A stretch of 64,000 bases of DNA, taken from positions 96,713-160,712 of the forward strand of contig NZ_PVZF01000014.1 in NCBI RefSeq assembly GCF_003002055.1, read 5' to 3'. Shown piece after piece: positions 17,865 through 28,027 of this stretch (the stretch's first letter is position 1; every line of letters begins with the position of its first letter). Source of the DNA: Kineococcus rhizosphaerae. Its GTDB lineage: Bacteria; Actinomycetota; Actinomycetes; Actinomycetales; Kineococcaceae. The position numbers were made by a program, and so were the translations under genes. Under the pieces are notes generated by a model that worked only from the letters and a program-made list of their open reading frames with translations, ran no database searches and was not told the DNA's origin.

Positions 17865-18664
17865 GCGAGCCGCCCAGCGGCCTCGCCCAGCGCCCCGGCG
17901 TCGACGGCGGACAGCTCGTCGATCCAGGCGATGGCGAACGACCCCGGCCCGTCGGTCCGGGCCGCGGCGCGCTCGGCGGCGAGCGCGACGTGCAGGTGGG
18001 CCGCGGTCGCGGCGACCAGCGGGTCGGGTTCGGCCCCCGCGTAGGCCGCGACGAGCGCGCCGAGGGAGCACCCCGCGCCGGTCGTGCGGGTCAGCAGCAC
18101 GTGGCCGCCGGGGACCCGGACCGTCCGCCCGGCGTGGACCAGGACGTCGACGACGCCGGAGACCGCGACGACGCCGCCGGTGCGCGCGGACAGTTCCCGG
18201 GCCGCCTCGAGCGCGTCGTCCACCCCGTCGGTGGTGTCGACCCCGCGCCCGCCGGATCCTGCCCCGGCGAGCCCGAGGACCTCGGAGGCGTTGCCGCGCA
18301 CCACGGTCGGGGCGTGCTCGAGCAGTTCGCGGGCGACGCGGGTGCGGAACTCCAGGCCGCCGACCGCGACGGGGTCCAGGACCCAGGCGGTCCCGTGCTC
18401 GCGCGCCGAGGCGGCCGCGGCCGCCATGGCCTGCGCCTTGGCGTCGTCGAGGGTTCCCACGTTCACCAGGACCCCGGAGGCGATCGCGGCGAACGCCGCG
18501 GCCTCGTGGACGTTGTCGACCATCGCCGGGGCGGCTCCCGCGGCGAGCAGGGCGTTCGCGGTGATGGTCTGGACGACGGAGTTGGTGAGGCACTGCACGA
18601 GCGGTGCCTGTTCGGCGACCGCGGACCGCGCCCGCGCGACGTCGACTGCAGTGACGGCTGCCAT
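17861..18664 (-). CDS. thiM: Hydroxyethylthiazole kinase
   Basis: A 267-residue kinase that salvages the thiazole half of thiamine. Blocks: [20 protein letters not shown] (substrate site, here with Leu-Thr-Asn), [33 protein letters not shown] with the catalytic Cys. First gene of thiM-thiE-thiD-tenA and directly behind a TPP riboswitch, so the set is a salvage-and-join module repressed by thiamine pyrophosphate. ATG at 18664; an upstream ATG at 18691 lies inside the riboswitch and is rejected. Confidence 0.95.
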   Translation of the reverse strand: MAAVTAVDVARARSAVAEQAPLVQCLTNSVVQTITANALLAAGAAPAMVDNVHEAAAFAAIASGVLVNVGTLDDAKAQAMAAAAASAREHGTAWVLDPVAVGGLEFRTRVARELLEHAPTVVRGNASEVLGLAGAGSGGRGVDTTDGVDDALEAARELSARTGGVVAVSGVVDVLVHAGRTVRVPGGHVLLTRTTGAGCSLGALVAAYAGAEPDPLVAATAAHLHVALAAERAAARTDGPGSFAIAWIDELSAVDAGALGEAAGRLA

Positions 18665-18669
18665 GCCGT

Positions 18670-18753
18670 GACATCCCTTCGTCAGCATTACCTGAATCAG
18701 GTTCTCCGGGTCTGATCTCAGCTGCGCGATCCGCACGCAGCACCCCGTGTCGC
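18670..18753 (-). ncRNA. TPP riboswitch (THI element)
   Basis: Read on the minus strand, the region contains the conserved blocks of the thiamine pyrophosphate aptamer in order: ACGGGGTGC, GCTGAGATCAGACCC, GAACCTGATTCAGGTAATGC and GAAGGGATG. The last block ends only a few bases before the thiM ATG and includes the ribosome site AAGGG, which suggests that ligand binding controls translation initiation directly. Confidence 0.95.
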
Positions 18754-18826
18754 GGCCGACAGTACACCCGCGCCGCACCCGTCCCCGACACCGTTTGCGC
18801 CGGCGCCCAGCGGGTAGCGGCCCACC

Positions 18827-19282
18827 ATGAGCCAGAACTTCGCGGGATCGGTCGAGCCGGTCCACCCGCGCACCACGGCGGGGCAGCACCTGTCGCTGCT
18901 GCTCGGCCTGGTGCTGCTGCTCCTGGGGATCGCGGGGTTCGCGGTGTCCGGGTTCTCCGACTGGACCGGCGGCACGCAGGAGCAGCAGGTCATCGGCTTC
19001 TCGGTGAACCCCGCCTCCAGCGCCGTCCACGTCGTGCTGGGCGTGCTGGGGGTGCTGGCCCGCACGGGGGCCCGGCGGGCGCGCGGGTACGGCGTCCTGC
19101 TGTTCGTCGTGCTCGGCGCGCTCTTCGCCTGGGGGCTGGCGAGCCGGGGGTCGGGCGACACCGCGCTCAACCTCGCCTGGCCGGTCACGACCCTGCACGG
19201 CGTCCTGGCCGTCTTCGCGCTCGTCGTCGTGCTCGTCCCGGTCCGCGCCGGGCGCCGGGAGTCGACGGCCGAACTGCGCTGA
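18827..19282 (+). CDS. DUF4383 membrane protein
   Basis: A 151-residue protein with four predicted membrane helices: [49 protein letters not shown] and [17 protein letters not shown]. The sequence [16 protein letters not shown] between helices one and two is the hallmark of DUF4383, a family found in actinobacteria and other free-living bacteria. Function unknown. It is divergent from the thiamine operon and ends 33 bases before the convergent aldo/keto reductase stop. Confidence 0.85.
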   Translation: MSQNFAGSVEPVHPRTTAGQHLSLLLGLVLLLLGIAGFAVSGFSDWTGGTQEQQVIGFSVNPASSAVHVVLGVLGVLARTGARRARGYGVLLFVVLGALFAWGLASRGSGDTALNLAWPVTTLHGVLAVFALVVVLVPVRAGRRESTAELR

Positions 19283-19315
19283 TCCCCGGGATCCCGGGGA
19301 CCAGCGCAGGTCAGG

Positions 19316-20350
<1,035 letters not shown>

Positions 20351-20369
20351 GGCACCGATCCTGCCACGC

Positions 20370-20987
20370 TCAGCGCAGCGCGACCGCCGCGCGGGCCAGT
20401 TCCTCGACCCGGCCGAAGTCGTGGTCGGCCAGGACGTCGGGCGCGGTGATCCAGCTGCCGCCGACGCAGCCCACGTTCGGCAGGGCCAGGTACTGCGGGG
20501 CGTTGGCCGGCGTCACTCCCCCCGTCGGGCAGAACCGCAGCTGCGGCAACGGCGAGCGCAGCGCCCCGAGGAACGCGGCGCCGCCGGCCTGCTCGGCGGG
20601 GAAGAACTTCAGCTCGTGCAGGCCCAGCTCCAGCGCCGCCAGCGCCTCCGAGACCGTGGCCACCCCCGGCAGCAGCGGGACGTCGCGGTCGCGGGCCGCC
20701 TCGACGATCGAGCGCGTCGTGCCGGGGCTGACGAGGAACTGCGCGCCCGCGTCGACGGCCCGGGCCACGTCCTCGGCCGAGACGACCGTCCCGACGCCCA
20801 GCAGGATCTCCGGGACCTCCGTCGCCACGGCCCGCACCGCGTCCAGGGCCGAGGCCGTGCGCAGCGTGAGTTCGACGATCCCGATCCCCCCGGCCAGCAG
20901 CGCCCGCGCCAGCGGGACGGCGTCCGCGGCGTCCTCGAGCACCACGACGGGGATGACGGGTGACACGTCGAGCACGCTGGGGACCAC
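20370..20987 (-). CDS. eda: 2-dehydro-3-deoxyphosphogluconate (KDPG) aldolase
   Basis: A 205-residue class I aldolase. The Glu of GIVELTLRT and the Schiff-base Lys of LKFFPAEQAGG match Eda, as do FLVSPGTT, PLLPGVAT, and CPTGGVTPANAPQYLALPNV. It splits KDPG into pyruvate and glyceraldehyde 3-phosphate in the Entner-Doudoroff or hexuronate pathways. GTG at 20987 is chosen because GAGGAGGAAC lies six bases upstream; the frame stays open 13 codons further. No edd (dehydratase) gene is present in this window. Confidence 0.93.
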   Translation of the reverse strand: MVPSVLDVSPVIPVVVLEDAADAVPLARALLAGGIGIVELTLRTASALDAVRAVATEVPEILLGVGTVVSAEDVARAVDAGAQFLVSPGTTRSIVEAARDRDVPLLPGVATVSEALAALELGLHELKFFPAEQAGGAAFLGALRSPLPQLRFCPTGGVTPANAPQYLALPNVGCVGGSWITAPDVLADHDFGRVEELARAAVALR

Positions 20988-21043
20988 GGACCGTTCCTCC
21001 TCGAACCTCGGCCAGGACGGGGCCAACCTACCCCCGGGTCCGC

Positions 21044-22060
21044 TCAGGCCCGCCCGTCCCCCGCGAGCACCCCCAGGAAGTCGGCGAGGAACGCCTCGAC
21101 GTCCACCTCGAGCACGACCCGGGTGTCGGGGGCGGGCTGCCCGGGCCGCGTCGCCGGTTCGAACGGCACGGGACCGCCCTCCGCGGTGCGCAGCAGGTGC
21201 GCGCGCCAGCGCTCACCGTCCGGGACCAGACCCACCGGCCCGTCCTCGGAGCGGGTGATCCAGCCGGGCACGACGAGCAGCGCGGCCGCCAGGCCGTCCC
21301 AGGCCGGGGAGACCCGCCGGCCCCAGACCTGCTGGTAGAAGTCCATGTACGACTCCAGCAGCTGCGCGCTGAACCGGCCGACCGCGGTGGGGCTGGCGTG
21401 CAGGCGCTCCACGGCCGCCTCGTCGACGATGGCGCCCGCGCCGACGTTCACGCCGACGGTGACCAGGAGGGTGCGCGGCGCGGCGAAGACGATCCGGGCC
21501 GCGGCGGCGTCGTTGGCGATGTTCGCGTCCACGATCTGCGCGACCCCCAGCGGCGGGAACGGGCCCGAGCCGCCCATGACGACGGTGGAGGCGAACTTCG
21601 TCAGCAGGTCGGGGTCGAGCTCGATCGCGGCGGCCACGTTGGTCATCGGCCCCAGGACGAGCAGGTGGTGCTGGCCCGGTTCGCTCGCCGCGAGGTGGAC
21701 GAGCTGCTCGGCGGCGGTGCGCGGCTCGACGGGGACCTCGGGGCGGTCCCCGCCGAGGTCGCCGAGGCCGTCGTGCCCGTGGACGTACGCGGCGAAGTGG
21801 GCGGGGCGCCCGTCGATGGGGCCCGCCGCGCCGACCGAGACGGGGATGCCGCCCTCGCCGATGCTCAGCCCCGCCACGGCGAGGGTCGCGCCCACGTTGC
21901 GCGTCGCGTCCTCGACCGTGCAGTTGCCGTAGACGGCCGTGACCGCGGCGATCTCGACGTCCTCACGGCCCGCCAGCCAGAGCAGGGCCAGGGCGTCGTC
22001 GATGCCGGTGTCGGTGTCGACGACGACGCTCGTGCGGGGGCGGGTCGGCTCGGTGCTCAC
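21044..22060 (-). CDS. Nucleoside hydrolase (IunH superfamily)
   Basis: A 338-residue ribonucleoside hydrolase. The N-terminal calcium-binding DTDTGIDDALAL motif is intact. GPMTNVAAAI, VVMGGSG and NIANDAAAARIVF follow, and a C-terminal Asp occurs in PAWDGLAAALL; a Trp sits where inosine-uridine hydrolases have His, as in purine-specific types. It would split nucleosides to base and ribose for salvage. GTG at 22060 has AGGAGGAAC just upstream. It stands 56 bases before the eda start in the same direction, so an operon is possible. Specificity cannot be read. Confidence 0.88.
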   Translation of the reverse strand: MSTEPTRPRTSVVVDTDTGIDDALALLWLAGREDVEIAAVTAVYGNCTVEDATRNVGATLAVAGLSIGEGGIPVSVGAAGPIDGRPAHFAAYVHGHDGLGDLGGDRPEVPVEPRTAAEQLVHLAASEPGQHHLLVLGPMTNVAAAIELDPDLLTKFASTVVMGGSGPFPPLGVAQIVDANIANDAAAARIVFAAPRTLLVTVGVNVGAGAIVDEAAVERLHASPTAVGRFSAQLLESYMDFYQQVWGRRVSPAWDGLAAALLVVPGWITRSEDGPVGLVPDGERWRAHLLRTAEGGPVPFEPATRPGQPAPDTRVVLEVDVEAFLADFLGVLAGDGRA

Positions 22061-22100
22061 GCGGTTCCTCCTGGGGTGGTGGGTGTGGGGGTGGTGGGGC

Positions 22101-22820
22101 TCAGCGGACGTCCACGGCGCTGGGCAGGACGGTCCCCGACACCACGACCCCGGAGTCCACGACCTGCAGGTCCTCCAGCCGCACCTGGGCGGGGACCCCC
22201 GTGAGCGGGAACACCAGTCCGTCGTACCCGGCGGCCCGCAGGAGCTGCTCGGCCCGCCCCAGCGGGACCGAGGCCCCCGCCAGCTGCGCGCTGACCGGTT
22301 CGAGCCGCACGTCCGCACCGTCGAGGACGGGACGCCCCGTGACGGCGAGGTCCACCCCGAGGCCGAAGACGCGCACGCTCGTCGAGGCGCGCACGGCGTC
22401 CCCGGCGCGAGTCAGCTCCACGTCGAGCGGTCCCACCGACGCCTGGCGCGCCAGCGCAGCGAACGGGACCTGCGCCCGCAGCGTCCCGCCCGACAGGTCC
22501 ACCGTCCCCGTCCCGCCCGTCAGCACCGACCGGGGGACGTCGACCTCGGGCAGCCGCACCCGCACGTCCTGCAGGGTCAGGGAGCCGGTGGCGTAGTCGT
22601 CGACCGTCACGGTCACGTCGTCGAACCGGCCCCGCGCCGCCTGCCACAGGAACGAGCCCCCGCCGACGCTGACGCGCGGGTCGGCGTCCAGCCCGTACGT
22701 CTGCCGCAGCTGCTGCGCGACGCGGCCGGTGGCCCACGACCGTGCGCCGAGGTCGGCGGCCACCGCGATGACCGCGAGCGCCACGACCGTCACCAGGGTC
22801 CTGACCAGACGCGCGCGCAC
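22101..22820 (-). CDS. LmeA-like phospholipid-binding protein (DUF2993)
   Basis: A 239-residue envelope protein. A basic start is followed by one membrane anchor or signal segment, LVTVVALAVIAVAADL (about 8-24). The rest is a beta-rich domain: VSVGGGSFLWQAARGRFDDV, LQDVRVRLPEVDVP and LPLTGVPAQVRLEDLQV, as in DUF2993 proteins such as mycobacterial LmeA, which takes part in mannan elongation in lipoglycans. The assignment is by overall pattern. GTG 22820 is the likely start; an ATG further upstream would add a Pro/Arg-rich leader. Confidence 0.75.
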   Translation of the reverse strand: MRARLVRTLVTVVALAVIAVAADLGARSWATGRVAQQLRQTYGLDADPRVSVGGGSFLWQAARGRFDDVTVTVDDYATGSLTLQDVRVRLPEVDVPRSVLTGGTGTVDLSGGTLRAQVPFAALARQASVGPLDVELTRAGDAVRASTSVRVFGLGVDLAVTGRPVLDGADVRLEPVSAQLAGASVPLGRAEQLLRAAGYDGLVFPLTGVPAQVRLEDLQVVDSGVVVSGTVLPSAVDVR

Positions 22821-22870
22821 GATCGCGACGCTACGGGAAGGTCTGGGCGCCCGTCGTGGTTGGGTCCGGC

Positions 22871-23314
22871 ATGACCACTCAGGCACTGACCCTGGAGACG
22901 CACGACGAGACCGTGAAGGACGGCATCGTCCTCATCGACTTCTGGGCCGACTGGTGCGGTCCGTGCAAGCAGTTCGCGCCGGTCTTCGAGCAGGCGTCGG
23001 AGAAGCACGAGGACATCACCTTCACCAAGGTCGACACCGAGGACCAGCAGGCCCTCGCCGCCCGCTACGGGATCACCTCGATCCCCACGCTCGTGGCCTA
23101 CCGCGACGGCATCCCCGTCTTCGGTCAGCCCGGGGCGCTGCCGGGTCCGGCGCTGGAGGACCTCATCGGCCAGGTCCGCGCCCTGGACATGGAGCAGGTC
23201 AAGGAGCAGTACGCGCAGGCGCTGGCCGCCGAGCAGGCCCGCCAGCAGGCCCAGCAGCAGGGCGTCCCGGCCCGCGAGGGCGTCCGGGCGGGCACCGACC
23301 CGGCCGCGTTCTGA
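22871..23314 (+). CDS. trxA: Thioredoxin
   Basis: A 147-residue thioredoxin with the active site WADWCGPCKQF at about residues 27-37 and the cis-Pro loop TSIPTLVAYRDG. The C-terminal 40 residues extend past the normal fold and are Gln/Ala-rich (LAAEQARQQAQQQG), probably helical and disordered. Cytoplasmic. ATG at 22871 with an in-frame GTG-like upstream extension rejected. A perfect terminator follows 19 bases after the stop. Confidence 0.92.
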   Translation: MTTQALTLETHDETVKDGIVLIDFWADWCGPCKQFAPVFEQASEKHEDITFTKVDTEDQQALAARYGITSIPTLVAYRDGIPVFGQPGALPGPALEDLIGQVRALDMEQVKEQYAQALAAEQARQQAQQQGVPAREGVRAGTDPAAF

Positions 23315-23332
23315 CCCCCTGACCCCACCCCT

Positions 23333-23371
23333 CACGGGAGCCCCCGTCCGCACCGGACGGGGGCTCCCGTG
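23333..23371 (+). terminator. Perfect 18-bp terminator hairpin after the thioredoxin gene
   Basis: Arms 23333-23350 and 23354-23371 (each 18 bases, beginning CACGGGAGCC) pair perfectly around a 3-base loop. Placed immediately after the stop codon and before the next plus-strand gene, it should insulate the following regulator from read-through. Confidence 0.85.
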
Positions 23372-23428
23372 CGTGGGGGCAGACACGGCCTGCCGGGGGT
23401 GGTTCGATGAACCGCGACGACGGGAGCG

Positions 23429-25612
23429 GTGGTGGGCGACGTCAGGGACCGGGGCGACGGAGCGCGCCCCGTCGACATGGCCGCGGTGTTCCGTGCCCTG
23501 CCGACGGCGTACACGCTGCTGGACCCGGCCTTCACCGTCGTCGACGTCAACGCCGAGTTCCTGCGCCTGACCGGCCGCGAACGGCACGAGGTGCTGGGCC
23601 GCGACGGGTTCGAGGTCTACCCGACGTTCCCCGCGACGCTGGTCGACGGCCGCAACCCGTTGCGGGAGCTGTTCGACCGCGTGCTGGGCTCGGGGCAGCC
23701 GGAGTCCGTGCCGCTGCTGCGCTACGACGTCGCCCCCACCGCGCAGGGCCGGCCGCTGGAGCGGTGGTGGTCGCTGGCCTGCTCGCCGCTGCTGGACGAC
23801 GCCGGGGCCGTGGAGTTCCTGCTCTTCCACGCCGAGGACGTCAGCGCCTACGTCCTGGACCACGAGCGCGGGCTCCCGCACGAGACCGACCCCGCCCTCG
23901 GCGCGCGGCTGCTCGCGCGGCTGGAGGCCGGGCGGGTCGCGCAGGCCGCCCGGGCGGAGGCGGCGCGCCGGCTGTCCGCGCTGGCCGAGACGGCGCTGCG
24001 GCTGGCCTCGGCGCGGACGGTGGACGACGTGGTCCGCGCCGTCGCCGGTCACGCCCTGGCCTCCATCGGGGCCGACGCGGCCCGGATCGCCGTACCGGGT
24101 GGGACCGGCTGGCGGGTGGTGAGCCTCGGCGTCGACGGCGCTGCGGGGGGCGACCTGCAACGGCACGACCTGCCCCCCGACTCCCCCCTGCCGGTGTGCG
24201 TGAGCGCGCGCACGGGTGAGCGCGTGCTGCTGCCGGACGCCGCCGCGGTCGACGCCCACCACCCGCTGCTGGCCTCGCTGCGGGCCGCGAACGGCCGGCG
24301 GGCGTGGGCCGCGCTGCCGCTGACCGTGGAGGGGCGGGTCATCGGGGGGCTGTCGGCGGGCTGGAGCCGGGACCACGCGTTCACGGCGGAGGACCTCGAG
24401 CTCCTCGACGGCTGCGCGGCGCAGTGCGCGCAGGCGCTGGAGCGCATCGTCGGCGAACGGTCGGCGGCCGAGGAGGTGCGCGTCGTGCGCCGGTTGTCGG
24501 AGACGCTGCAGCGCAGCCTGCTGACCCGGCCCCCGGTCCGCGAGGGCCTGCGCCTGGCCATGCGCTACCAGCCGGCGACGCGCGGCGCGGAGGTCGGCGG
24601 TGACTGGTTCGACGCGTTCGCGACCCGCTCGGGGGGCACCGTCCTCGTCGTCGGCGACGTCGTCGGCCACGACCAGGTGGCCGCGGCCGCCATGGGTCAG
24701 GTCCGGAACATGGTGCGCGGCATCGCCTTCGACGGCGACGACCGCCCGGCGACGCTGCTGACCCGGCTGGACCAGGCGATGGCCGGGCTGGAGCTGGGAG
24801 CGCTGGCGACGGCCGTCCTGGCGGTCGTGGACCCGCCGCTGCCCGGGATCGGCGCGCGCCGGCTGCGCTGGACCAACGCCGGTCACCTGCCCCCGCTGCT
24901 GCGCCACACCGGTGGGCGGGTGGAGGTGCTCGACACGTGCGACGACCTGATGCTCGGGGTGGACGCGACCTCGCCGCGCCACGAGCACGTCGTCGCGCTC
25001 GAGCCCGGGGACGTGCTCGTGCTGTACACCGACGGGCTCGTCGAGCGCCGCGGGCTGGACATCGACGACGGCGTCGCCGGGGTCCGCGCGACCCTGCAGG
25101 CGCGCGACGTCCTGACCGCGCAGGGGTGGGCGGACTCGTTGCTGACGACGATGCGCGCCTCCGGCGGCGAGGACGACACCGCGCTGCTCGTGGTGCACGT
25201 GGAGGCCGCCGCCCCGGTGGGAGCGTCGTCCCCCGACGCCGCGGTGGACGTCGTGCTGCCCGCCGACCCGCGGTCGGTGCGCGACGCGCGCCGCCTGACG
25301 AACCGCTGCTGCAACCACAACGGCGTCGACGACGACACCACCGAGACCGTGGTCCTGCTGACGAGCGAACTGGTGACGAACGCGATCGTCCACGGCCGCA
25401 GCGACGCGCGGCTGAAGGTCGTCGCGGGCCCGCGGTCGGTGCACGTGGAGGTCGCCGACGACAACGACCGGGTCCCCGTCCTGCAGACCCACGACGACGA
25501 GGCGCTGTCGGGTCGCGGGATCTCGCTGCTGGAGGTGGCCGCGACGCGCTGGGGCGTCGAGGAGGCACCGATCGGCAAGGTGGTGTGGTTCACCCTCGAC
25601 GCTTCGGGGTGA
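23429..25612 (+). CDS. PAS-GAF-PP2C phosphatase with C-terminal HATPase domain
   Basis: A 727-residue cytoplasmic signalling protein. PAS domain about 15-135 (VFRALPTAYTLLDPAFTVVD), a linker helix, GAF domain about 190-340, SpoIIE/RsbU-type PP2C phosphatase about 365-590 with metal motifs GGDWFDAF, VGDVVGHDQVAAAAM, TNAGHLPPLL and YTDGLVER, and an anti-sigma-type HATPase domain about 600-727 with N-box SELVTNAIVHG and GRGISLLEVAATRWGV. Such proteins control partner-switching of stress sigma factors: the phosphatase acts on anti-anti-sigma factors and the HATPase phosphorylates them. Start is GTG 23429. A monocistronic unit bounded by terminators on both sides. Confidence 0.9.
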   Translation: MVGDVRDRGDGARPVDMAAVFRALPTAYTLLDPAFTVVDVNAEFLRLTGRERHEVLGRDGFEVYPTFPATLVDGRNPLRELFDRVLGSGQPESVPLLRYDVAPTAQGRPLERWWSLACSPLLDDAGAVEFLLFHAEDVSAYVLDHERGLPHETDPALGARLLARLEAGRVAQAARAEAARRLSALAETALRLASARTVDDVVRAVAGHALASIGADAARIAVPGGTGWRVVSLGVDGAAGGDLQRHDLPPDSPLPVCVSARTGERVLLPDAAAVDAHHPLLASLRAANGRRAWAALPLTVEGRVIGGLSAGWSRDHAFTAEDLELLDGCAAQCAQALERIVGERSAAEEVRVVRRLSETLQRSLLTRPPVREGLRLAMRYQPATRGAEVGGDWFDAFATRSGGTVLVVGDVVGHDQVAAAAMGQVRNMVRGIAFDGDDRPATLLTRLDQAMAGLELGALATAVLAVVDPPLPGIGARRLRWTNAGHLPPLLRHTGGRVEVLDTCDDLMLGVDATSPRHEHVVALEPGDVLVLYTDGLVERRGLDIDDGVAGVRATLQARDVLTAQGWADSLLTTMRASGGEDDTALLVVHVEAAAPVGASSPDAAVDVVLPADPRSVRDARRLTNRCCNHNGVDDDTTETVVLLTSELVTNAIVHGRSDARLKVVAGPRSVHVEVADDNDRVPVLQTHDDEALSGRGISLLEVAATRWGVEEAPIGKVVWFTLDASG

Positions 25613-25624
25613 GTGCGGGGCCGG

Positions 25625-25671
25625 GTCGTCGGCCCCTCGTTTCCGTTGAACGGGGGCGAGGGGCCGACGAT
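25625..25671. terminator. Bidirectional terminator between convergent genes
   Basis: Arms GTCGTCGGCCCCTCG (25625-25639) and CGAGGGGCCGACGAT (25657-25671) pair at 14 of 15 positions, with a smaller inner hairpin in the 17-base loop. It separates the PP2C regulator (plus) and the amino-acid permease (minus). Confidence 0.75.
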
Positions 25672-25679
25672 CCACCCCC

Positions 25680-27194
25680 TCACACGTCGGTCGTGCTGCG
25701 CCCCACGGAGATCGTCTGACCGCGGAAGAACCCGGGCCGGCGGGCGAACTGCACGAGCATCACGACGACCCCCAGGGCCAGGACGCCGACGCCGAGCAGG
25801 AACACCAGCCCGACGCCCCCGACCTGCGAACCCGACCCGTAGGAGGGGTCGGTGGAGTCGACGGCGGTCTGCACGAAGAACACCAGCAGCAGGATCCCGC
25901 CGACCAGCGGCGCCAGGCAGGTCGAGGCGAACGCCTTCACGCTGCCGGCCCACGACCCCCGGAAGTACCAGACGCACGCCAGGGCCGTGACGCCGTAGTA
26001 GAAGCAGACCATCATCCCCAGCGCGGTGATGGTGTCGGACAAGACGTTCACGGACACCACGCGCATGACGGCGTAGAACACCGAGGCGATGACGGCCGAG
26101 ACGACGGTGGCGTACCCGGGCGACTGGAAGCGCCGGCTGACGTGGGCGTACTTCTTCGGCAGGGCGCCGTAGTGGCCCATGGCGAGCATCGTGCGGGCCG
26201 GGGAGATGAACGTCGACTGCAGCGAGGCCGCCGAGGAGGCGAGCACCGCGACGGACATGAGGACCGCGACGGGTCCCATGACGGGCCCGGCGAGGGCGGC
26301 GAAGATGTTCTCCTGGATGTCCTCGTTGCCCAGCCCCAGCCCCTCGGACCCGGTGCCGGAGAACGACAGGACCGCCAGGGCGATCGTCAGGTAGAGCACG
26401 ACGATGACGGCGATGGTGGACACCGCGGCGCGGCCGGGGGTGGTGCGCGCGCCCTGGGTCTCCTCGTTCATCGTCAGGACGACGTCCCAGCCCCAGTAGA
26501 TGAACACCGACAGGGAGACCCCGGCGGCGAACGCGGAGAACGAGCCGACGCCGAGCGGGTTGAACCAGCCCGCCTGGACGCTCAGGCCGCCGGGCGCGGA
26601 ACCGTCGGCGACGCGCACGAACGCGGCGACGGCGAACCACACGAGGACGACGAGCTGGAACGCGACGAGGACGTACTGGAACACCTTCGTCGCCTCCAGC
26701 CCCCGGTAGGAGATCCAGCAGGCCAGGGCCATGAACACCAGGCAGGTCGCGATGTTCACGGGGACGTTCGCGGCGAGGTCGGCCAGGGAGTCCCTGCCGG
26801 TGATCTGGGCGAGCATCAGGTAGAAGAAGTCGACGGCGATGCCGGCGAGGTTGGACAGCACGAGGACGGTCGCGGCGAGCAGCCCCCACCCGCCCATCCA
26901 CCCGATCCAGGGACCGAACGCCCGCGAGCCCCACGTGAAGGTCGTCCCGGCGTCGGGCATCGCGGAGTTCAGCGCCCGGTAGCCGAGGGCCACGAGCAGC
27001 ATGGGGATGAACCCGACGAGGAAGATGGCGGGCAGGTGGTCGCCGACGACGGAGGCCGTCGGGCCGAGGGCACCGGTCAGGGTGTAGGCGGGGGCGATGG
27101 TCGAGACGCCGATGACGACGGCCCCGAGCATCCCGACGCGTCCGCCGCCGAGGCCCTTGGCCTCGCGGGTCGCCTCCTCCGGTGCGGCGCTCAC
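25680..27194 (-). CDS. APC-superfamily amino acid/amine permease
   Basis: A 504-residue integral membrane transporter with about 12-14 hydrophobic segments. The first helix carries the substrate-binding pattern GVSTIAPAYTLTG; further blocks are TFTWGSRAFGPWIGW, SLSVFIYWGWDVVLTMNEET and SSAASLQSTFISPARTMLAMG. Last gene of an amine oxidase-Usp-permease operon: its GTG overlaps the Usp stop by four bases. Its location suggests that it imports the amine oxidised by the first gene's product (for example putrescine or a monoamine). A terminator lies 8 bases past its stop. Confidence 0.9.
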   Translation of the reverse strand: MSAAPEEATREAKGLGGGRVGMLGAVVIGVSTIAPAYTLTGALGPTASVVGDHLPAIFLVGFIPMLLVALGYRALNSAMPDAGTTFTWGSRAFGPWIGWMGGWGLLAATVLVLSNLAGIAVDFFYLMLAQITGRDSLADLAANVPVNIATCLVFMALACWISYRGLEATKVFQYVLVAFQLVVLVWFAVAAFVRVADGSAPGGLSVQAGWFNPLGVGSFSAFAAGVSLSVFIYWGWDVVLTMNEETQGARTTPGRAAVSTIAVIVVLYLTIALAVLSFSGTGSEGLGLGNEDIQENIFAALAGPVMGPVAVLMSVAVLASSAASLQSTFISPARTMLAMGHYGALPKKYAHVSRRFQSPGYATVVSAVIASVFYAVMRVVSVNVLSDTITALGMMVCFYYGVTALACVWYFRGSWAGSVKAFASTCLAPLVGGILLLVFFVQTAVDSTDPSYGSGSQVGGVGLVFLLGVGVLALGVVVMLVQFARRPGFFRGQTISVGRSTTDV

Positions 27195-28027
27195 GAGGCA
27201 CCGCCGCGGGGGACCACGACGACGGGGACGGGGACGTGCCGCAGGATCCGCGCGGCCGTGGGGCCGAGGAACGTCTGCCGGCCCTGGGCCAGCCGGGAGG
27301 ACCCGACGATCAGCAGACCGCCGGGGGCCCAGTCGATGGAACTCACTGCTTCCGCCATGGTGCGTCCTCGCCCCACTTCCGTGCTCACGTTCCCCGGTCC
27401 GGTGCGTCCCCGGACCTCCTCGACCGCCGCGTTCATCCTGGCCACCAGTTCCGGGTCGGCCCCGGAGTCCTCGTCCACCTCGACGAGACTCACGACGTGC
27501 AGCGGCAACCCGGTCCGCTCAGCGGCTTCGCACGCCTCGGCCAGCACCGCGGAAGCCCCCGGACGGGTGCCGACCGCGACGTAGAGGTGGTCGACGCGCC
27601 CGGGTGGTTCGCGGCGCGGGACCAGCAGCACCGGGACGGGCGAGGCGTGCAGGAGGGTGCGCGCCACGGTCCCGACGCCGAGCACTCCCCCGGTCGTGCC
27701 GACGACGATCGCGGTCGCGTCCGCCGCGGCCTCGAGCAGCCCCTCGGGCACGGAACCGGCGGTGCGGACCTCGGTGCGCACGTCGACGTCGGGCCCGAAC
27801 TCGGCCAGGGCCTCGCGGGCCCAGCCCTGGGCCTGTTCGGTGACGACGTCGCTGAACGGCGGGTAGTGGCTGCCGAAGGGGTCGTCGCTGCGGACGACGA
27901 CCACGACGTCGAGCCCGACCTCCAGGGAGCGGGCCAGGACCCCGGCCCAGCGCAGCGTCTCGCGCCCGCCGTCGTAGGCGACGACGTACCGCCGCGGGTA
28001 CGCGAGCGTCCGGTCCACCGGACTCAC
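27191..28027 (-). CDS. Tandem universal stress protein
   Basis: A 278-residue protein with two UspA domains, residues about 10-140 and 143-278. Each ends with the usual ATP-binding-type loop: IVVGTTGGVLGVGTVARTLL in the first and IVGSSRLAQGRQTFLGPTAA in the second. It is sandwiched between amine oxidase and permease genes by 4-base overlaps on both sides, so it is made with them. Why a Usp is in this operon is not clear from sequence; a regulatory or chaperone-like role towards the permease is conceivable, as seen for some Usp-transporter pairs. Confidence 0.88.
   Translation of the reverse strand: MSPVDRTLAYPRRYVVAYDGGRETLRWAGVLARSLEVGLDVVVVVRSDDPFGSHYPPFSDVVTEQAQGWAREALAEFGPDVDVRTEVRTAGSVPEGLLEAAADATAIVVGTTGGVLGVGTVARTLLHASPVPVLLVPRREPPGRVDHLYVAVGTRPGASAVLAEACEAAERTGLPLHVVSLVEVDEDSGADPELVARMNAAVEEVRGRTGPGNVSTEVGRGRTMAEAVSSIDWAPGGLLIVGSSRLAQGRQTFLGPTAARILRHVPVPVVVVPRGGAS

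Noticed and set aside
22790..25675. 961-codon minus-strand open frame over thioredoxin and the PP2C regulator
   Set aside because: Low-complexity Arg/Gln/His/Val composition and two strong plus-strand genes with full domain sets in the same region.
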